Part shown: positions 9,479 to 17,908 of the stretch, in pieces
Numbering within the stretch: the stretch's first letter is position 1
How the letters are laid out: each line of letters starts with the position of its first letter
NCBI GenBank assembly: GCA_012959525.1
Contig: DUDB01000080.1
Coordinates: 1-64,000, forward strand
DNA length: 64,000 bases
Direction of reading: 5' to 3'
DNA from: Planctomycetota bacterium
GTDB lineage: Bacteria > Planctomycetota > UBA1135 > GCA-002686595
The notes under the pieces: model-generated
Databases searched by the model: none
Told to the model about the DNA's origin: nothing
The model's input: only the letters and a program-made list of their open reading frames with translations
Translations under genes and position numbers: made by a program

Positions 9479-11278
9479 CTATGCCAGCCCAAACTGCCGT
9501 CGGACCCACTGAGGACGGCTGTAGTCCCAATTGCGTTCGCTCATGCCGGCCATGAACCCCGGCAGCGTTCGCTCAAGGCACGCTCGGACTTCGCCCTTCA
9601 GCCCAAGGCGCTCAGAGTACAGATCCAAAGCGGCTCGTTCATGGGGGAGCCAGTTACCAGCCCGGACCCTCGCGCACGCCTCCGCAGCGTTCCAGCTGTG
9701 CCCCTTGGAGAGATGCACGATCAGGTGCAAGAGATCCAGGTAGGGCAGGAAACAGCGTTCGCTCGCGCCCCAATCGAAGTAGGCCACCACCTTCCCGTTG
9801 GATCGAACCTGCAGGTGTTTGGGACGCAGGTCCGCGTGGTAGAGGACCAGTGGAACGCGTTGGCCGACGAGACTGGCGCGAGCATCTTCGTGCATGGCCT
9901 GCAACGCGTCTGCCGTCCCATCGTGGCCGCACAAGCTGCGGGCCAATTGAAATCGCGGGCTGACGAGTTCTGCGAAGCGTGCTTCATCCATCAGCGCATC
10001 GGGCTCCACTACTAACTCGGAGAAATCCAGAGCCACGTCCATCAAGAGGTTCTTCTCAACGGAGGCCCCGCCCGTCAGCTGCGGTGCCGCTAGCCCGCTG
10101 AGCCTGCGTTCACAGTGCAAGAACAGACCTTCGATGCGTTCGGCTATCAGGGGCTCGGGAATCGGCAGCTTGGGGTGTTCCGTGCGGATGTGCCGCAAGA
10201 AGTCTGCATCGTTGCGCAGCATTCGCTCGGTGGACGGATTCGTGGGAATGTGCAGGATCCAGTATCCGGGCGGCGCGCCTTCGAGGTCAGAGAGAGCATG
10301 TGGCTCGGCGCCGTGGGGGCGGGTCTGCACCAAGCAGTTGTTGCTGCGGGTCGAGACGACGTGCTCCACCTGCGGGGTGGGTTCATCGAGACGCTCGGCG
10401 ATGGCGGCCAGGATACGATCCAGACGCTGGGTGCCGGCCTCCCCGCGGGATCCGTGGATGGCGAAGGAGGGCGTCAGCCAGGGAAACAGGCCCGCTCTGG
10501 CCGCCAGGGTCTTGAGGCGGTTCTTGCGCTCCATGGGGCCTATCGTCAGTCGGGGCAGCTCAGCGTCGAGGGCCACCACGTGGCTGAAGTCCCGTGAGTG
10601 GGGGTAGAGCGCATAGGAGCGCAGGGCCACTCCATCCGTCTGCAGGGCAGAGCGCGTTCCGGCCCAGGTGCGCTCACCGGATCGGGGGAACAGGGCCGCA
10701 TTCATCCAGCCGAGGGCGCCGGCTTTTTCGTGTTGGCCGCGCATGCCCGTGGAGCGCTTGTACGCCAGCCGATTGTTCGCGCTGACCCACAGTTCGCCTT
10801 GGCAAACACGCCATAGCTCCTCCACGCCGTGTCCCCAGCCCAGCGTGGGGTGGGGGAGGCCCTCTTCTTGCACGACGAGATCGAAGCTGTCATCGGCGAA
10901 GGGCAGCCGAGGGTCGGTACCTGCCAGGAGGCTCTGACCCGGGTGGTCCAAGGACGCGTCACGCAAATTGGCGAAGGACAGCCGGAGTGCGCAGGTATCC
11001 ACGCGCAGCACCTTGAATCCCAGGTGCCCGAGGGCGGCGGGGGTGCCGGAGCAGGCATCGCCGATGAACAGGGCCCGTCCGCCGCTGGCTTCGAGCAGAG
11101 GGGCGAAGGCGCCGCGTCCGGCGTCCAACAAGAGAGCAAAGGCGTCTGCGCTCTCATTGGTCAGCTCAAGGAGCAGCTTCTCAAGGACCTGCTTGAAGCC
11201 CTCGCCGTCGCGCGCACGCTGCAGGGCCTGGGTGATGGCGGCAGCCAGATCCGGGGGGGTAGGTCGGGGAACGGGCAT
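9479..11278 (-). CDS. Fusion of a class I methyltransferase domain and an APH/choline-kinase-like phosphotransferase
   Basis: A 599-residue two-domain protein. Residues 65-200 look like a class I SAM-dependent methyltransferase: a glycine-containing loop LFIGDACSGTPAALGHLG ending in VLRVD, then PFADDSFDLVVQEEG and EELWRVC. The C-terminal 250 residues resemble aminoglycoside/choline kinases: HADLRPKH at 481-488 is the catalytic loop (D483), though the Asn usual at the last position is His488, and AYFDWGAS (D502) is the metal-binding loop. The gene lies 18 bases downstream of a WbsX/GH99-like gene, a family often found in polysaccharide clusters, so action on a glycan or lipid-linked sugar is a guess. 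Substrates for either domain are unknown. The fold assignments rest on motifs only. Confidence 0.7.
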   Translation of the reverse strand: MPVPRPTPPDLAAAITQALQRARDGEGFKQVLEKLLLELTNESADAFALLLDAGRGAFAPLLEASGGRALFIGDACSGTPAALGHLGFKVLRVDTCALRLSFANLRDASLDHPGQSLLAGTDPRLPFADDSFDLVVQEEGLPHPTLGWGHGVEELWRVCQGELWVSANNRLAYKRSTGMRGQHEKAGALGWMNAALFPRSGERTWAGTRSALQTDGVALRSYALYPHSRDFSHVVALDAELPRLTIGPMERKNRLKTLAARAGLFPWLTPSFAIHGSRGEAGTQRLDRILAAIAERLDEPTPQVEHVVSTRSNNCLVQTRPHGAEPHALSDLEGAPPGYWILHIPTNPSTERMLRNDADFLRHIRTEHPKLPIPEPLIAERIEGLFLHCERRLSGLAAPQLTGGASVEKNLLMDVALDFSELVVEPDALMDEARFAELVSPRFQLARSLCGHDGTADALQAMHEDARASLVGQRVPLVLYHADLRPKHLQVRSNGKVVAYFDWGASERCFLPYLDLLHLIVHLSKGHSWNAAEACARVRAGNWLPHERAALDLYSERLGLKGEVRACLERTLPGFMAGMSERNWDYSRPQWVRRQFGLA

Positions 11279-11296
11279 GGGATTGAGACCTCCAGC

Positions 11297-12400
11297 CTAG
11301 CGCGATTCCCGTGCGTTCCGCACAGCCTCCATCCAACCCATTCCGAATCGCTCATCGGGTTCCAGGTAGTGGCCCTCAGCCCACTCATTCAGGGATGCCA
11401 CGAAAACCAAGCCAGAATCAGCCTGTTGCTCGAAAGCGAGGGCCTGCTCTAGGGCGTGCTGGAACAGCTCTGGATTTTCGCCGGTAACGACCGGGGACCA
11501 AGGGTATTTGCCCGGGATCTCCTGGCCGAAGTCCGCTGCGCGCGGGGATGCGTCCCAACCGGGGGCCACCGAGGGCATGTAGGGCAGACCTGAGCGTTCG
11601 CCGAATGCCGGCCATTGCTCGGCACGGCGGGCGGTGCACTCACCGTAGTCCTGCAAGGACGGCCCCTTCCACTCGGGCAGCAGGACGTAGTGCGTCACGC
11701 TGTCGAACCCGACCTCGCGCACGTGCCCGATCACCTCCTCGGACGGATCAATCGCAGCGAGGTGCAGGTCGGGGTAGCCGTTTCCGGATAGCCATGCGCG
11801 CGCCTTGGAGATGGCCTCTTGGGCGTTGTCGAGCCCCATTTCGCGCAGGAAGAAGGTGGAATCAAAAATCGAGAAGTAGGCGCGGCCTTCGTGAAGCATG
11901 TAGTTGGATCGCGAGAAGTAATGCTCAGCCAGGTGGGCGATCAGTGCGCCAAAGTCCTCGACGTCGCTGGGGACGCGCCGCGTCTCGTCAATGACCGGCA
12001 GGTCCTTGCGCCGTACGGGCAGAACTCTGCGCGGCATGCGGTTGGCCCACATCAGAGCGAAGGGCGCTCGGGAACCGCTGGGGCTGGCCAGGAAGCCCAG
12101 GTCCAGGGCGTCCTCGAAGACGCGTTTGCCCCGGCACCAGAAGAACCCGTGCACGAAGGCGTCGACGCCGTGGTCCAGCGCCAGTCGAACCCGCCGCTCG
12201 ACTTCCGTGGGGTCGCGGTCATCGTAGGTGCCCCACAGGGGCAGGCGCGGCTGAGAGTGTCCCTCGAAACGCGGCCTGCAGCCTTGCACCAACTCCCACT
12301 CGGTGAATCCCGGGTGGAAGGACACATCCCGCTCGGGGATCGGGTGCCAGCCCGGGTAGACGTAGGCGCAGACGCGGGGTGTGCGGGGCTCCTTGGGCAT
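11297..12400 (-). CDS. WbsX / GH99-like domain protein
   Basis: A 367-residue protein of the family annotated as glycosyltransferase WbsX or GH99-like. Supporting segments are VCAYVYPGWHP near the start, a (beta/alpha)-barrel-like HGVDAFVHGFFWCRGKR near 95, and the family hallmark NEWAEGHYLEPDERFG near the C-terminus. No signal peptide is visible, so it is probably cytoplasmic. Family members occur in O-antigen and capsule clusters and are related to endo-alpha-mannosidases; whether this one makes or cuts glycosidic bonds cannot be told. The next gene downstream is the methyltransferase/phosphotransferase fusion, 18 bases away, likely in the same transcript. Confidence 0.75.
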   Translation of the reverse strand: MPKEPRTPRVCAYVYPGWHPIPERDVSFHPGFTEWELVQGCRPRFEGHSQPRLPLWGTYDDRDPTEVERRVRLALDHGVDAFVHGFFWCRGKRVFEDALDLGFLASPSGSRAPFALMWANRMPRRVLPVRRKDLPVIDETRRVPSDVEDFGALIAHLAEHYFSRSNYMLHEGRAYFSIFDSTFFLREMGLDNAQEAISKARAWLSGNGYPDLHLAAIDPSEEVIGHVREVGFDSVTHYVLLPEWKGPSLQDYGECTARRAEQWPAFGERSGLPYMPSVAPGWDASPRAADFGQEIPGKYPWSPVVTGENPELFQHALEQALAFEQQADSGLVFVASLNEWAEGHYLEPDERFGMGWMEAVRNARESR

Positions 12401-12465
12401 CGTGCCGATCCTACGGGCGTGCCCCTGTGGCGGTGGGCATTCCCTTCAAAACGACCGACATTGAA

Positions 12466-12494
12466 GCAGCCCGCATGGGTTGGATGCGGGCTGC
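12466..12494 (-). terminator. Hairpin downstream of the MFS gene
   Basis: Arms GCAGCCCGCAT (12466-12476) and ATGCGGGCTGC (12484-12494) pair perfectly over 11 bases around a 7-base loop. On the minus strand, further pairing with bulges extends the stem, and TTTT follows at 12449-12452, about 13 bases beyond the core stem. This fits a factor-independent terminator for the MFS gene, which ends at 12559. On the plus strand no T run follows. Confidence 0.6.
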
Positions 12495-12558
12495 GATCTT
12501 CATTGTCGTGACCGACAACTACAAGTTGAGGTGACGCCCCGCGTCACTCAGGGGGAGG

Positions 12559-14145
12559 TCAGGTGCCGCCTTCCTCGGTCAGCTCGACGGGTTTGTAGCC
12601 GCCCTTCGAACGGAAGTAGAGGGCAATGAGGCCAAAGACCACGAGCAGGATCAGGGGGAAGCGGACGGCGTACTTGAGCACGTCGCGACCAGCGGAACCC
12701 TTGCTCGTATCGTAGGCCTCCTGGGCCGGACCCTGTTCCGCAGCTGGGAGCGCGGCGAAGTACGCGTTGGCCTTCTCCGGGTCGATCTTCTCGTGCTCCA
12801 TCCAGAAGAGGCTGCCGGGCGCCGTGGCCTCTTCGGCGAGGGCCGGTTGCTCCGCAACGGTATTGTCGTGGATCGAGCGATCGAAGGCGACGCCCAGGAT
12901 GGGGCCGCCGACGATCCCGGCCGACAGCAAGCCGATGGCGGAGACGGTATTGAGGGTCAGCGCACCCCCCTTGGGGTAGCGTTCCGAGACGAAGCCCAGC
13001 ACACAGGGCCAGTAGTAGGTCTGCCCCAGGGCGTAGAGTACGAAGGCGATGAAAATCGCCGTGCCAGCCGCGCTTGATAGCCAGTAGAGCCCGATGGCGG
13101 AGAAGACACCGCTCAGGCAGAGAAGGCCGGGTGGGCTGAAGAACTTCAGGACGCTTCCCGCGTACACACGCAGGATGAGCATGATGGCGGCAGAGAAGAC
13201 CAAAGCGAAAGCGGGGTTGATGTTCCAGTCGTTCTCAAGTACGGGAGTCATCAACTCCTTGATGAAGCCATCGGTCCCGAGTTCTGCGGTCGCGACCGGG
13301 ATCATCAGGAGACACATCAGGAAGAACAACGGCTTGCCGAGGCCGCGCACCATCACCCCGTACACTGCGCCCACCGCCAGACCGGCCATCACGCTCGTCT
13401 TGAACCAGTCCTCAGGGAGGATCTTGCCGCTCAGGGTGTAGTACTGGTTGCCCACTTCGTAGATGACCAGGACCGAGGCGAGGGCCGCGCCCAAGAAGCC
13501 GACCTGGCGTAGCATCTCCATGTACGACACCCCGGCCTGCACACGCTCGTCCACGGGGAACTTGCACGGCAGATACATGAAGCCGTAGGCGATCACAGGC
13601 AGAATGACCCAAAGCGCGTGGAAGTTCCACGAGAGTCCGCCCTCCACGAGGGCGTCCGAGCCGATGATGATCAGCGTTCCACCCACCAGGCCAGCGGGCC
13701 AGGCGGCGTGGAGGATGGTCAGCCACTTGGTCTTCTCCTTGGGGTAGACCGCGGCGCAAACGGGGTTGATGACGGCCTCGACGATGCCGTGCCCGAGACC
13801 TGCGCACAGGGCGAAGGCGTATAGGGTCCCATAGCTGTCGGCGAAGAAGGTACCGACCCCCGCAAGCCCTTGGAGCAGGAACGCGCCGATCATGGGCGCC
13901 TTGTACCCGGTCCTGTCCACGACCAGGCTGAAGCCGATCATCGTCAGGGCGATGGGCCACAGGGCGGCGCCGAAGATCTGGCCGACCTGTTGCTGCGTCA
14001 GGTCGAGTTCGGCGCCGTAGGTGCCCTGCATGGCGACGCGGAACGCGAAGCCGAAGCCTGCTGCTGCAAGGGAGAGGAAGCTGGCCCAGAAGAGGATCTT
14101 CTTCTCGTGGGCGGATAGATCGCTACCAGTCACGACACCGTTCAT
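12559..14145 (-). CDS. Major facilitator superfamily transporter
   Basis: A 528-residue integral membrane protein with about twelve hydrophobic segments in two halves. It shows MFS features: a loop 2-3 motif around VVDRTGYKAPMIGAF, a long hydrophilic middle loop, and a second-half counterpart near VSERYPKGGALTL. The C-terminal end carries an extra periplasmic-looking insertion of about 80 residues (FDRSIHDNTVAEQ onward) before a last span. The start at 14145 is preferred over an ATG 36 bases upstream because AAGGAA lies just before it. Substrate is unknown; sugar transport is a guess from the neighbouring glycan genes. It is followed by the hairpin at 12466-12494. Confidence 0.85.
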   Translation of the reverse strand: MNGVVTGSDLSAHEKKILFWASFLSLAAAGFGFAFRVAMQGTYGAELDLTQQQVGQIFGAALWPIALTMIGFSLVVDRTGYKAPMIGAFLLQGLAGVGTFFADSYGTLYAFALCAGLGHGIVEAVINPVCAAVYPKEKTKWLTILHAAWPAGLVGGTLIIIGSDALVEGGLSWNFHALWVILPVIAYGFMYLPCKFPVDERVQAGVSYMEMLRQVGFLGAALASVLVIYEVGNQYYTLSGKILPEDWFKTSVMAGLAVGAVYGVMVRGLGKPLFFLMCLLMIPVATAELGTDGFIKELMTPVLENDWNINPAFALVFSAAIMLILRVYAGSVLKFFSPPGLLCLSGVFSAIGLYWLSSAAGTAIFIAFVLYALGQTYYWPCVLGFVSERYPKGGALTLNTVSAIGLLSAGIVGGPILGVAFDRSIHDNTVAEQPALAEEATAPGSLFWMEHEKIDPEKANAYFAALPAAEQGPAQEAYDTSKGSAGRDVLKYAVRFPLILLVVFGLIALYFRSKGGYKPVELTEEGGT

Positions 14146-14295
14146 GGATTTCCTTCGGAGGGAGGGGTCTGGGGGGAGCACTTTGGGGAGGAGGGGGCCT
14201 CCCCGGCGGGGTTATCTAAACGAATCCCCACGTTCTACGCACTCTTCCTCCCCGGTGAGCGGCCCGCAGGTCCCGTGGGGGCGTGCGAGCAGGCC

Positions 14296-15030
14296 CTAGA
14301 AGGACTCCACGAGCCAGGGCACCACGAGACCCGCGACTTCGTCGAGGCGGTCGGTGAAGCAATGATCCGCCCCCTCGACAGGGGCCAGCAGAGCCCTGTG
14401 GGGGCAGGCCTGGGCGCAGCGCACCGAATCCTCGAAGGGCACCAACTCGTCCTCGGTGCCGTGAACCAGGAGCCAGGGGGCCTCCACCTGGCTGGCCTGG
14501 GGCAGAGTGGTCTGGATCTCGCGCGCATCCTCAAGGAAAGACTCGCTGAGCTGCGCGTGCTCACGATCGAGCATGCAGTCCTCTCCAGGGGTGAGGTGTC
14601 CGAAGTGGCGCTGCATGAATCCGTGCACCTCCGTCATGCCTGCCAGGGAAACCAGTGCGCCGATGCGCTCGTCGGCGGCCGCGCGCATGACGCCCACCGC
14701 GCCTCCCATACTGTGGCCCATGTAGGCCACGCTCCATCCTTCCAGTGCATCGATCACCGCACCCAGGTCGGCGATCTCCTTGGAAATGCAGCTGTCCACG
14801 AATTGTCCCTCGGAGTCCCCGTTGCCCGAGAAGGAGAAGCGAAGCGAAGCGAGGCCTGCGGCGGACAGTGCATCACAAAGATGGGTCAGGTAGGGCCGGT
14901 CGTGGTGTGAGGTGACGCCGTGGCCGATGACAACCACCTTGCGATCGGCAGCCTGTGCGTCCTCTTGCCCAGGCGTGAACACGTGGTCCAGGCGCTCGCC
15001 CGATTCGTTGTGAATCTCCAGGGAAGTCAT
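14296..15030 (-). CDS. Alpha/beta hydrolase
   Basis: A 244-residue serine hydrolase of the alpha/beta fold. The nucleophile elbow GHSMGG is near residue 107; the acid is in HGTEDELVPFED and the base His in EGADHCFTD, so the triad looks complete. KVVVIGHGVTSHHDRPYL near the start fits the oxyanion-hole segment. There is no signal peptide. The family includes esterases and acyl hydrolases; the closest-looking type is the BAAT/dienelactone-like cytoplasmic group, but the substrate is not evident. Its ATG overlaps the stop of the SGNH-like gene by four bases (ATGA), so the two are translationally coupled. Confidence 0.85.
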   Translation of the reverse strand: MTSLEIHNESGERLDHVFTPGQEDAQAADRKVVVIGHGVTSHHDRPYLTHLCDALSAAGLASLRFSFSGNGDSEGQFVDSCISKEIADLGAVIDALEGWSVAYMGHSMGGAVGVMRAAADERIGALVSLAGMTEVHGFMQRHFGHLTPGEDCMLDREHAQLSESFLEDAREIQTTLPQASQVEAPWLLVHGTEDELVPFEDSVRCAQACPHRALLAPVEGADHCFTDRLDEVAGLVVPWLVESF

Positions 15031-16334
15031 TTGTCTTGGGTGGGGTCACTGTCGTTTCCGGACGGCTCCGGGAGCCCCATCATCCGTGCGATGTTGCCCG
15101 CCAGGATCCTGTTGCCTTCCTGCGTCACGTGGCAGCTGTCCACGTAGATCGTCTGGGGCACCTCCTTGAAGGTGTCGCAGGCATCCAGGGCCTCCACGCC
15201 CGCCTCGCGCAGCTCGCGGAGAGCTTCGCGCAGGAGCGGGTAGCCGCGGACCACGGCCGGATGGAGTCCCTCCTCATCGATCCCGACGCGCCGCTCCTCT
15301 TCGGTCATGACCTTGGACCCCTCGTCGTGCAGGGTCGGCTGCAACACGTGCACGTAGCGGATCCCGCGCGCCTCGCACAGCTGGTGCATGGCCAGCGACG
15401 AGCGCTTCCAGCAGGCGACTGCCTCAAGCACCGCGTCGCGGCCCGCCGTGCTGGCCGTGTAGCCCACCGCGCCGGCGCCCTTCAGGCGCTGCGTGCGGGA
15501 ATCGATCAGTTCCGCTTGTGCCCGCGCCCACTTGTCCTGGTAGCGGGCCACGCGCGAGAGGGCCAGGGTTCCAGTCAGCGCGCTCGCGCAATCCCCCCGC
15601 TCAAGGAGGCGGTTGCCCAACTCCCACACCTTCTGCTGGGCCTGATGGACTCGCAGGAGACCGTCCAATTCGGCGCCATCGATTTCCTGGCCCGCGAGAA
15701 GCGAACCCCATTGCCCCCGAGAGGGAAAGCTGGGCTCCACCCCCGAGCCCAGATTACCGCTGCTGATGCGCAGCTCGTTCAGGCCGTCCAGGTTGAGGAC
15801 CAGGTCCGGGTGGCAACCCTGGGAGAGAAGGTAGGCCAACTGGGTCAGTTGTTGGGGTTGCTTGTAGCCCGGCACCGAGAGGCCGAAGACGCGCACCTCT
15901 CGGCCTCCCGTGGCGCCTGAATTCTCCAGGGACTTCAGGAGGATCCCCAGCCCCTTGCCCTGGAAACCCGCCGCCACCGACCCGCCCTGGGACACAACCA
16001 CGTACGCGTCCTTCTGCCCCGAGCGGAAGCGCTCCACGATCTTCGCCGTGCGCACGGCCACCGTTCGGTGCACGTAGCCCGAATAGGGCTGCAGTTCGTA
16101 CTGGGGGCCGTGGCTCTTGCCCGGTGCGTTCGCCTCGGCCATCACTCCGGCCGTCAGGCCGCTCACCGCTTCCATGGTGCTCCTGATGGCCCTCTCCGCC
16201 GCGGCCCTCTCGTAGCCACGTCCTTCCATATTCAGCCACAGCCGCGTGGCACCTTCCGCCAGGGCCATTGCGCCAAGTAGCGAGATCAGACCCAGGAGCA
16301 AACGGCGCCGCATGGGATTAGGATACGCCTCCAC
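15027..16334 (-). CDS. Membrane-anchored SGNH/GDSL-hydrolase-like protein
   Basis: A 435-residue protein with an N-terminal hydrophobic segment (RRRLLLGLISLLGAMALAEGA) that is either a signal peptide or an anchor. The ATG at 16313, seven codons in, is an equally good start. Later features fit an SGNH hydrolase: SQGGSVAAGF (block I Ser), VLNLDGLNEL (block III Asn) and VDSCHVTQEGN (block V Asp and His). The middle region is long and helical, more than in short GDSL esterases. Such proteins act on acyl esters of polysaccharides or lipids in the periplasm. It is coupled to the downstream alpha/beta hydrolase and diverges from trmB across 43 bases. Confidence 0.7.
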   Translation of the reverse strand: MEAYPNPMRRRLLLGLISLLGAMALAEGATRLWLNMEGRGYERAAAERAIRSTMEAVSGLTAGVMAEANAPGKSHGPQYELQPYSGYVHRTVAVRTAKIVERFRSGQKDAYVVVSQGGSVAAGFQGKGLGILLKSLENSGATGGREVRVFGLSVPGYKQPQQLTQLAYLLSQGCHPDLVLNLDGLNELRISSGNLGSGVEPSFPSRGQWGSLLAGQEIDGAELDGLLRVHQAQQKVWELGNRLLERGDCASALTGTLALSRVARYQDKWARAQAELIDSRTQRLKGAGAVGYTASTAGRDAVLEAVACWKRSSLAMHQLCEARGIRYVHVLQPTLHDEGSKVMTEEERRVGIDEEGLHPAVVRGYPLLREALRELREAGVEALDACDTFKEVPQTIYVDSCHVTQEGNRILAGNIARMMGLPEPSGNDSDPTQDK

Positions 16335-16377
16335 CCGGGCGAGTTCACGCCGAACCCGCTATCCTCCTCAGCCCGTC

Positions 16378-17061
16378 ATGCCGCGCACCAAACGACAGAA
16401 GTGGGCCTCCAACCTGGGCCTGGAGAGGGTCCTTGAGCCCTCTGTGAGGGACGCCGTCCACGGGCCCAGCGACCATCGAGGCCAGTGGCACGCAAACGTG
16501 TTCGGTAACGCGCATCCGATCACCTTGGAGCTGGGTTGCGGCAAGGGCGAGTACACCGTCGAGCTTGCGCGGCGGCATCCCGAGCGCAACTTCATCGGTG
16601 TGGACATCAAGGGGCACCGCTACTGGCATGGAGCCCATGCCGCTGCCCAGGCCGGCTTGACCAACGCCGCCTTCCTGCGCGCGAAGATCGAGTTCATCGA
16701 GAACCACCTAGCCCCTGGCGAGGCGCACGAGATCTGGCTGCCCTTCTCGGATCCCCAGCCCGGCGACGAGCGCGGCACCAAGCGCCTCACCGGCGCGCCT
16801 TTTCTAGAGCGCTACCGGCGACTCCTCGGCTCAGGGGGCATCGTGCACGTGAAGACGGACAGCCGCTTCCTGCACGAGCAGACCCTGCTGAGTGCCGCAG
16901 CCTGTGGGGTGCAGGTCACCCACGAGATCGAGGACCTGTATGCCTCCTCTGGTACGGATTGCGAACCGGCACTGAAGGAGTGGCTGGCCATCCAGACGCG
17001 TTACGAAGAGCGTTGGCTGGGCCGCGGCTGCACGATCTCCTACCTGCAGTTGAAGCTCTAA
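16378..17061 (+). CDS. trmB: tRNA (guanine-N7-)-methyltransferase
   Basis: A 227-residue enzyme that methylates G46 in the variable loop of tRNA using S-adenosylmethionine. The SAM-binding motif ELGCGKGEYTVELARRHP begins near residue 50, followed by FIGVDIKGHRYWHGA, and WLPFSDPQPGDERGTKRLT carries the family's conserved Asp/Pro/Arg segment (commonly FPDPWPKKRHxKRR), here in a variant form. The C-terminus has GGIVHVKTDSRFLHE. The length is typical. The start at 16378 gives MPRTKRQKW, matching the family's basic N-terminus; reading further upstream runs into the divergent gene. Confidence 0.9.
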   Translation: MPRTKRQKWASNLGLERVLEPSVRDAVHGPSDHRGQWHANVFGNAHPITLELGCGKGEYTVELARRHPERNFIGVDIKGHRYWHGAHAAAQAGLTNAAFLRAKIEFIENHLAPGEAHEIWLPFSDPQPGDERGTKRLTGAPFLERYRRLLGSGGIVHVKTDSRFLHEQTLLSAAACGVQVTHEIEDLYASSGTDCEPALKEWLAIQTRYEERWLGRGCTISYLQLKL

Positions 17062-17095
17062 ATGCAGTGCCGCCGGGGCGGATTCAGGCCGAGGG

Positions 17096-17848
17096 CTAAG
17101 GTAGTTCGCGGATACGAATGTTGCGAAATGCGACGGCTGCACCTTCCGCTTCGAGGGCCAGGTAGCCCGTCGCCGGCTTGCATTCGTTTCCTCCGCTGAC
17201 CTCCTCGCCGTTGACCCACAGTCGCACCTCGCCGTTGATAGCGCGGATGTAGTAGTGGTTCCACTCATTGTGCTTTCGCACGAGGCGCTGGGTGGGGAAG
17301 CAGCGCGAGCTCTTTGGATTGCCGACGGTGTAGGTTGTGTTGCCTGCCGTGTAGTCGATCATCGGAGTGAACGCCGTCATGGATGACGGGCCGACGGGGA
17401 AGACGTCGCCGTGGCTCGTAAACCAGTTTGAATGCTCTCCGTTGCGGCTCTTCTCCCAGTTCTCCTCGTAGCCGAGGTCGAGTACCTGAACCTCGATGCC
17501 CTGCCGTGGCAGCGAGCCCGGCGGCAGGTCGGTGAACGCGGACTCGGGGCACCACAGGAAGACACCCGAGTTGCCGCCGTGCGTTTCATGCTTCCACTCG
17601 AGGACCATCTCGAAGTTCGTGTATTGCTTCTGCGTGCGTGCGCCGCCAACGGGTGTGCCGCTGCATTGGATGACTCCGTCCACCTCCTTCCAGGTGTTCT
17701 CATCACCATTCACGTTGACGAAGTCCGCGAGCGTGAGCTCGCTCCAGCCCTCACCCGTGATGTGCGCAACGGGCAGGTCAGCGCGCGGAGAGACCGCAAG
17801 AGCGAGGAGCGGTAGGGCGACTAGGGGCAGGTGGCGCATGATATTCAT
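17096..17848 (-). CDS. Exported DUF1080 (3-keto-disaccharide hydrolase-like) protein
   Basis: A 250-residue protein with a signal peptide (LPLVALPLLALAVSPRA) and a LamG-like beta-sandwich of the DUF1080 type. Family segments are WKEVDGVIQCSG, NFEMVLEWKHETHGGNSGVFLW, GIEVQVLDLG, NEWNHYYIRAINGEVRLWVNGEEV and GYLALEAEGAAVAFRNIRIREL. Members are abundant in Planctomycetota and Verrucomicrobiota, and some hydrolyse 3-keto-glycosides. It would act in the periplasm or outside the cell. The SDR gene ends 60 bases upstream on the same strand, and trmB ends 34 bases away on the other strand. Confidence 0.88.
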   Translation of the reverse strand: MNIMRHLPLVALPLLALAVSPRADLPVAHITGEGWSELTLADFVNVNGDENTWKEVDGVIQCSGTPVGGARTQKQYTNFEMVLEWKHETHGGNSGVFLWCPESAFTDLPPGSLPRQGIEVQVLDLGYEENWEKSRNGEHSNWFTSHGDVFPVGPSSMTAFTPMIDYTAGNTTYTVGNPKSSRCFPTQRLVRKHNEWNHYYIRAINGEVRLWVNGEEVSGGNECKPATGYLALEAEGAAVAFRNIRIRELP

Positions 17849-17908
17849 GCTCGCCAGCCTAATCGCCAGCCAGTACGACAGGAAGTGCGCGTCGTTCCAG
17901 ACCGAGGG

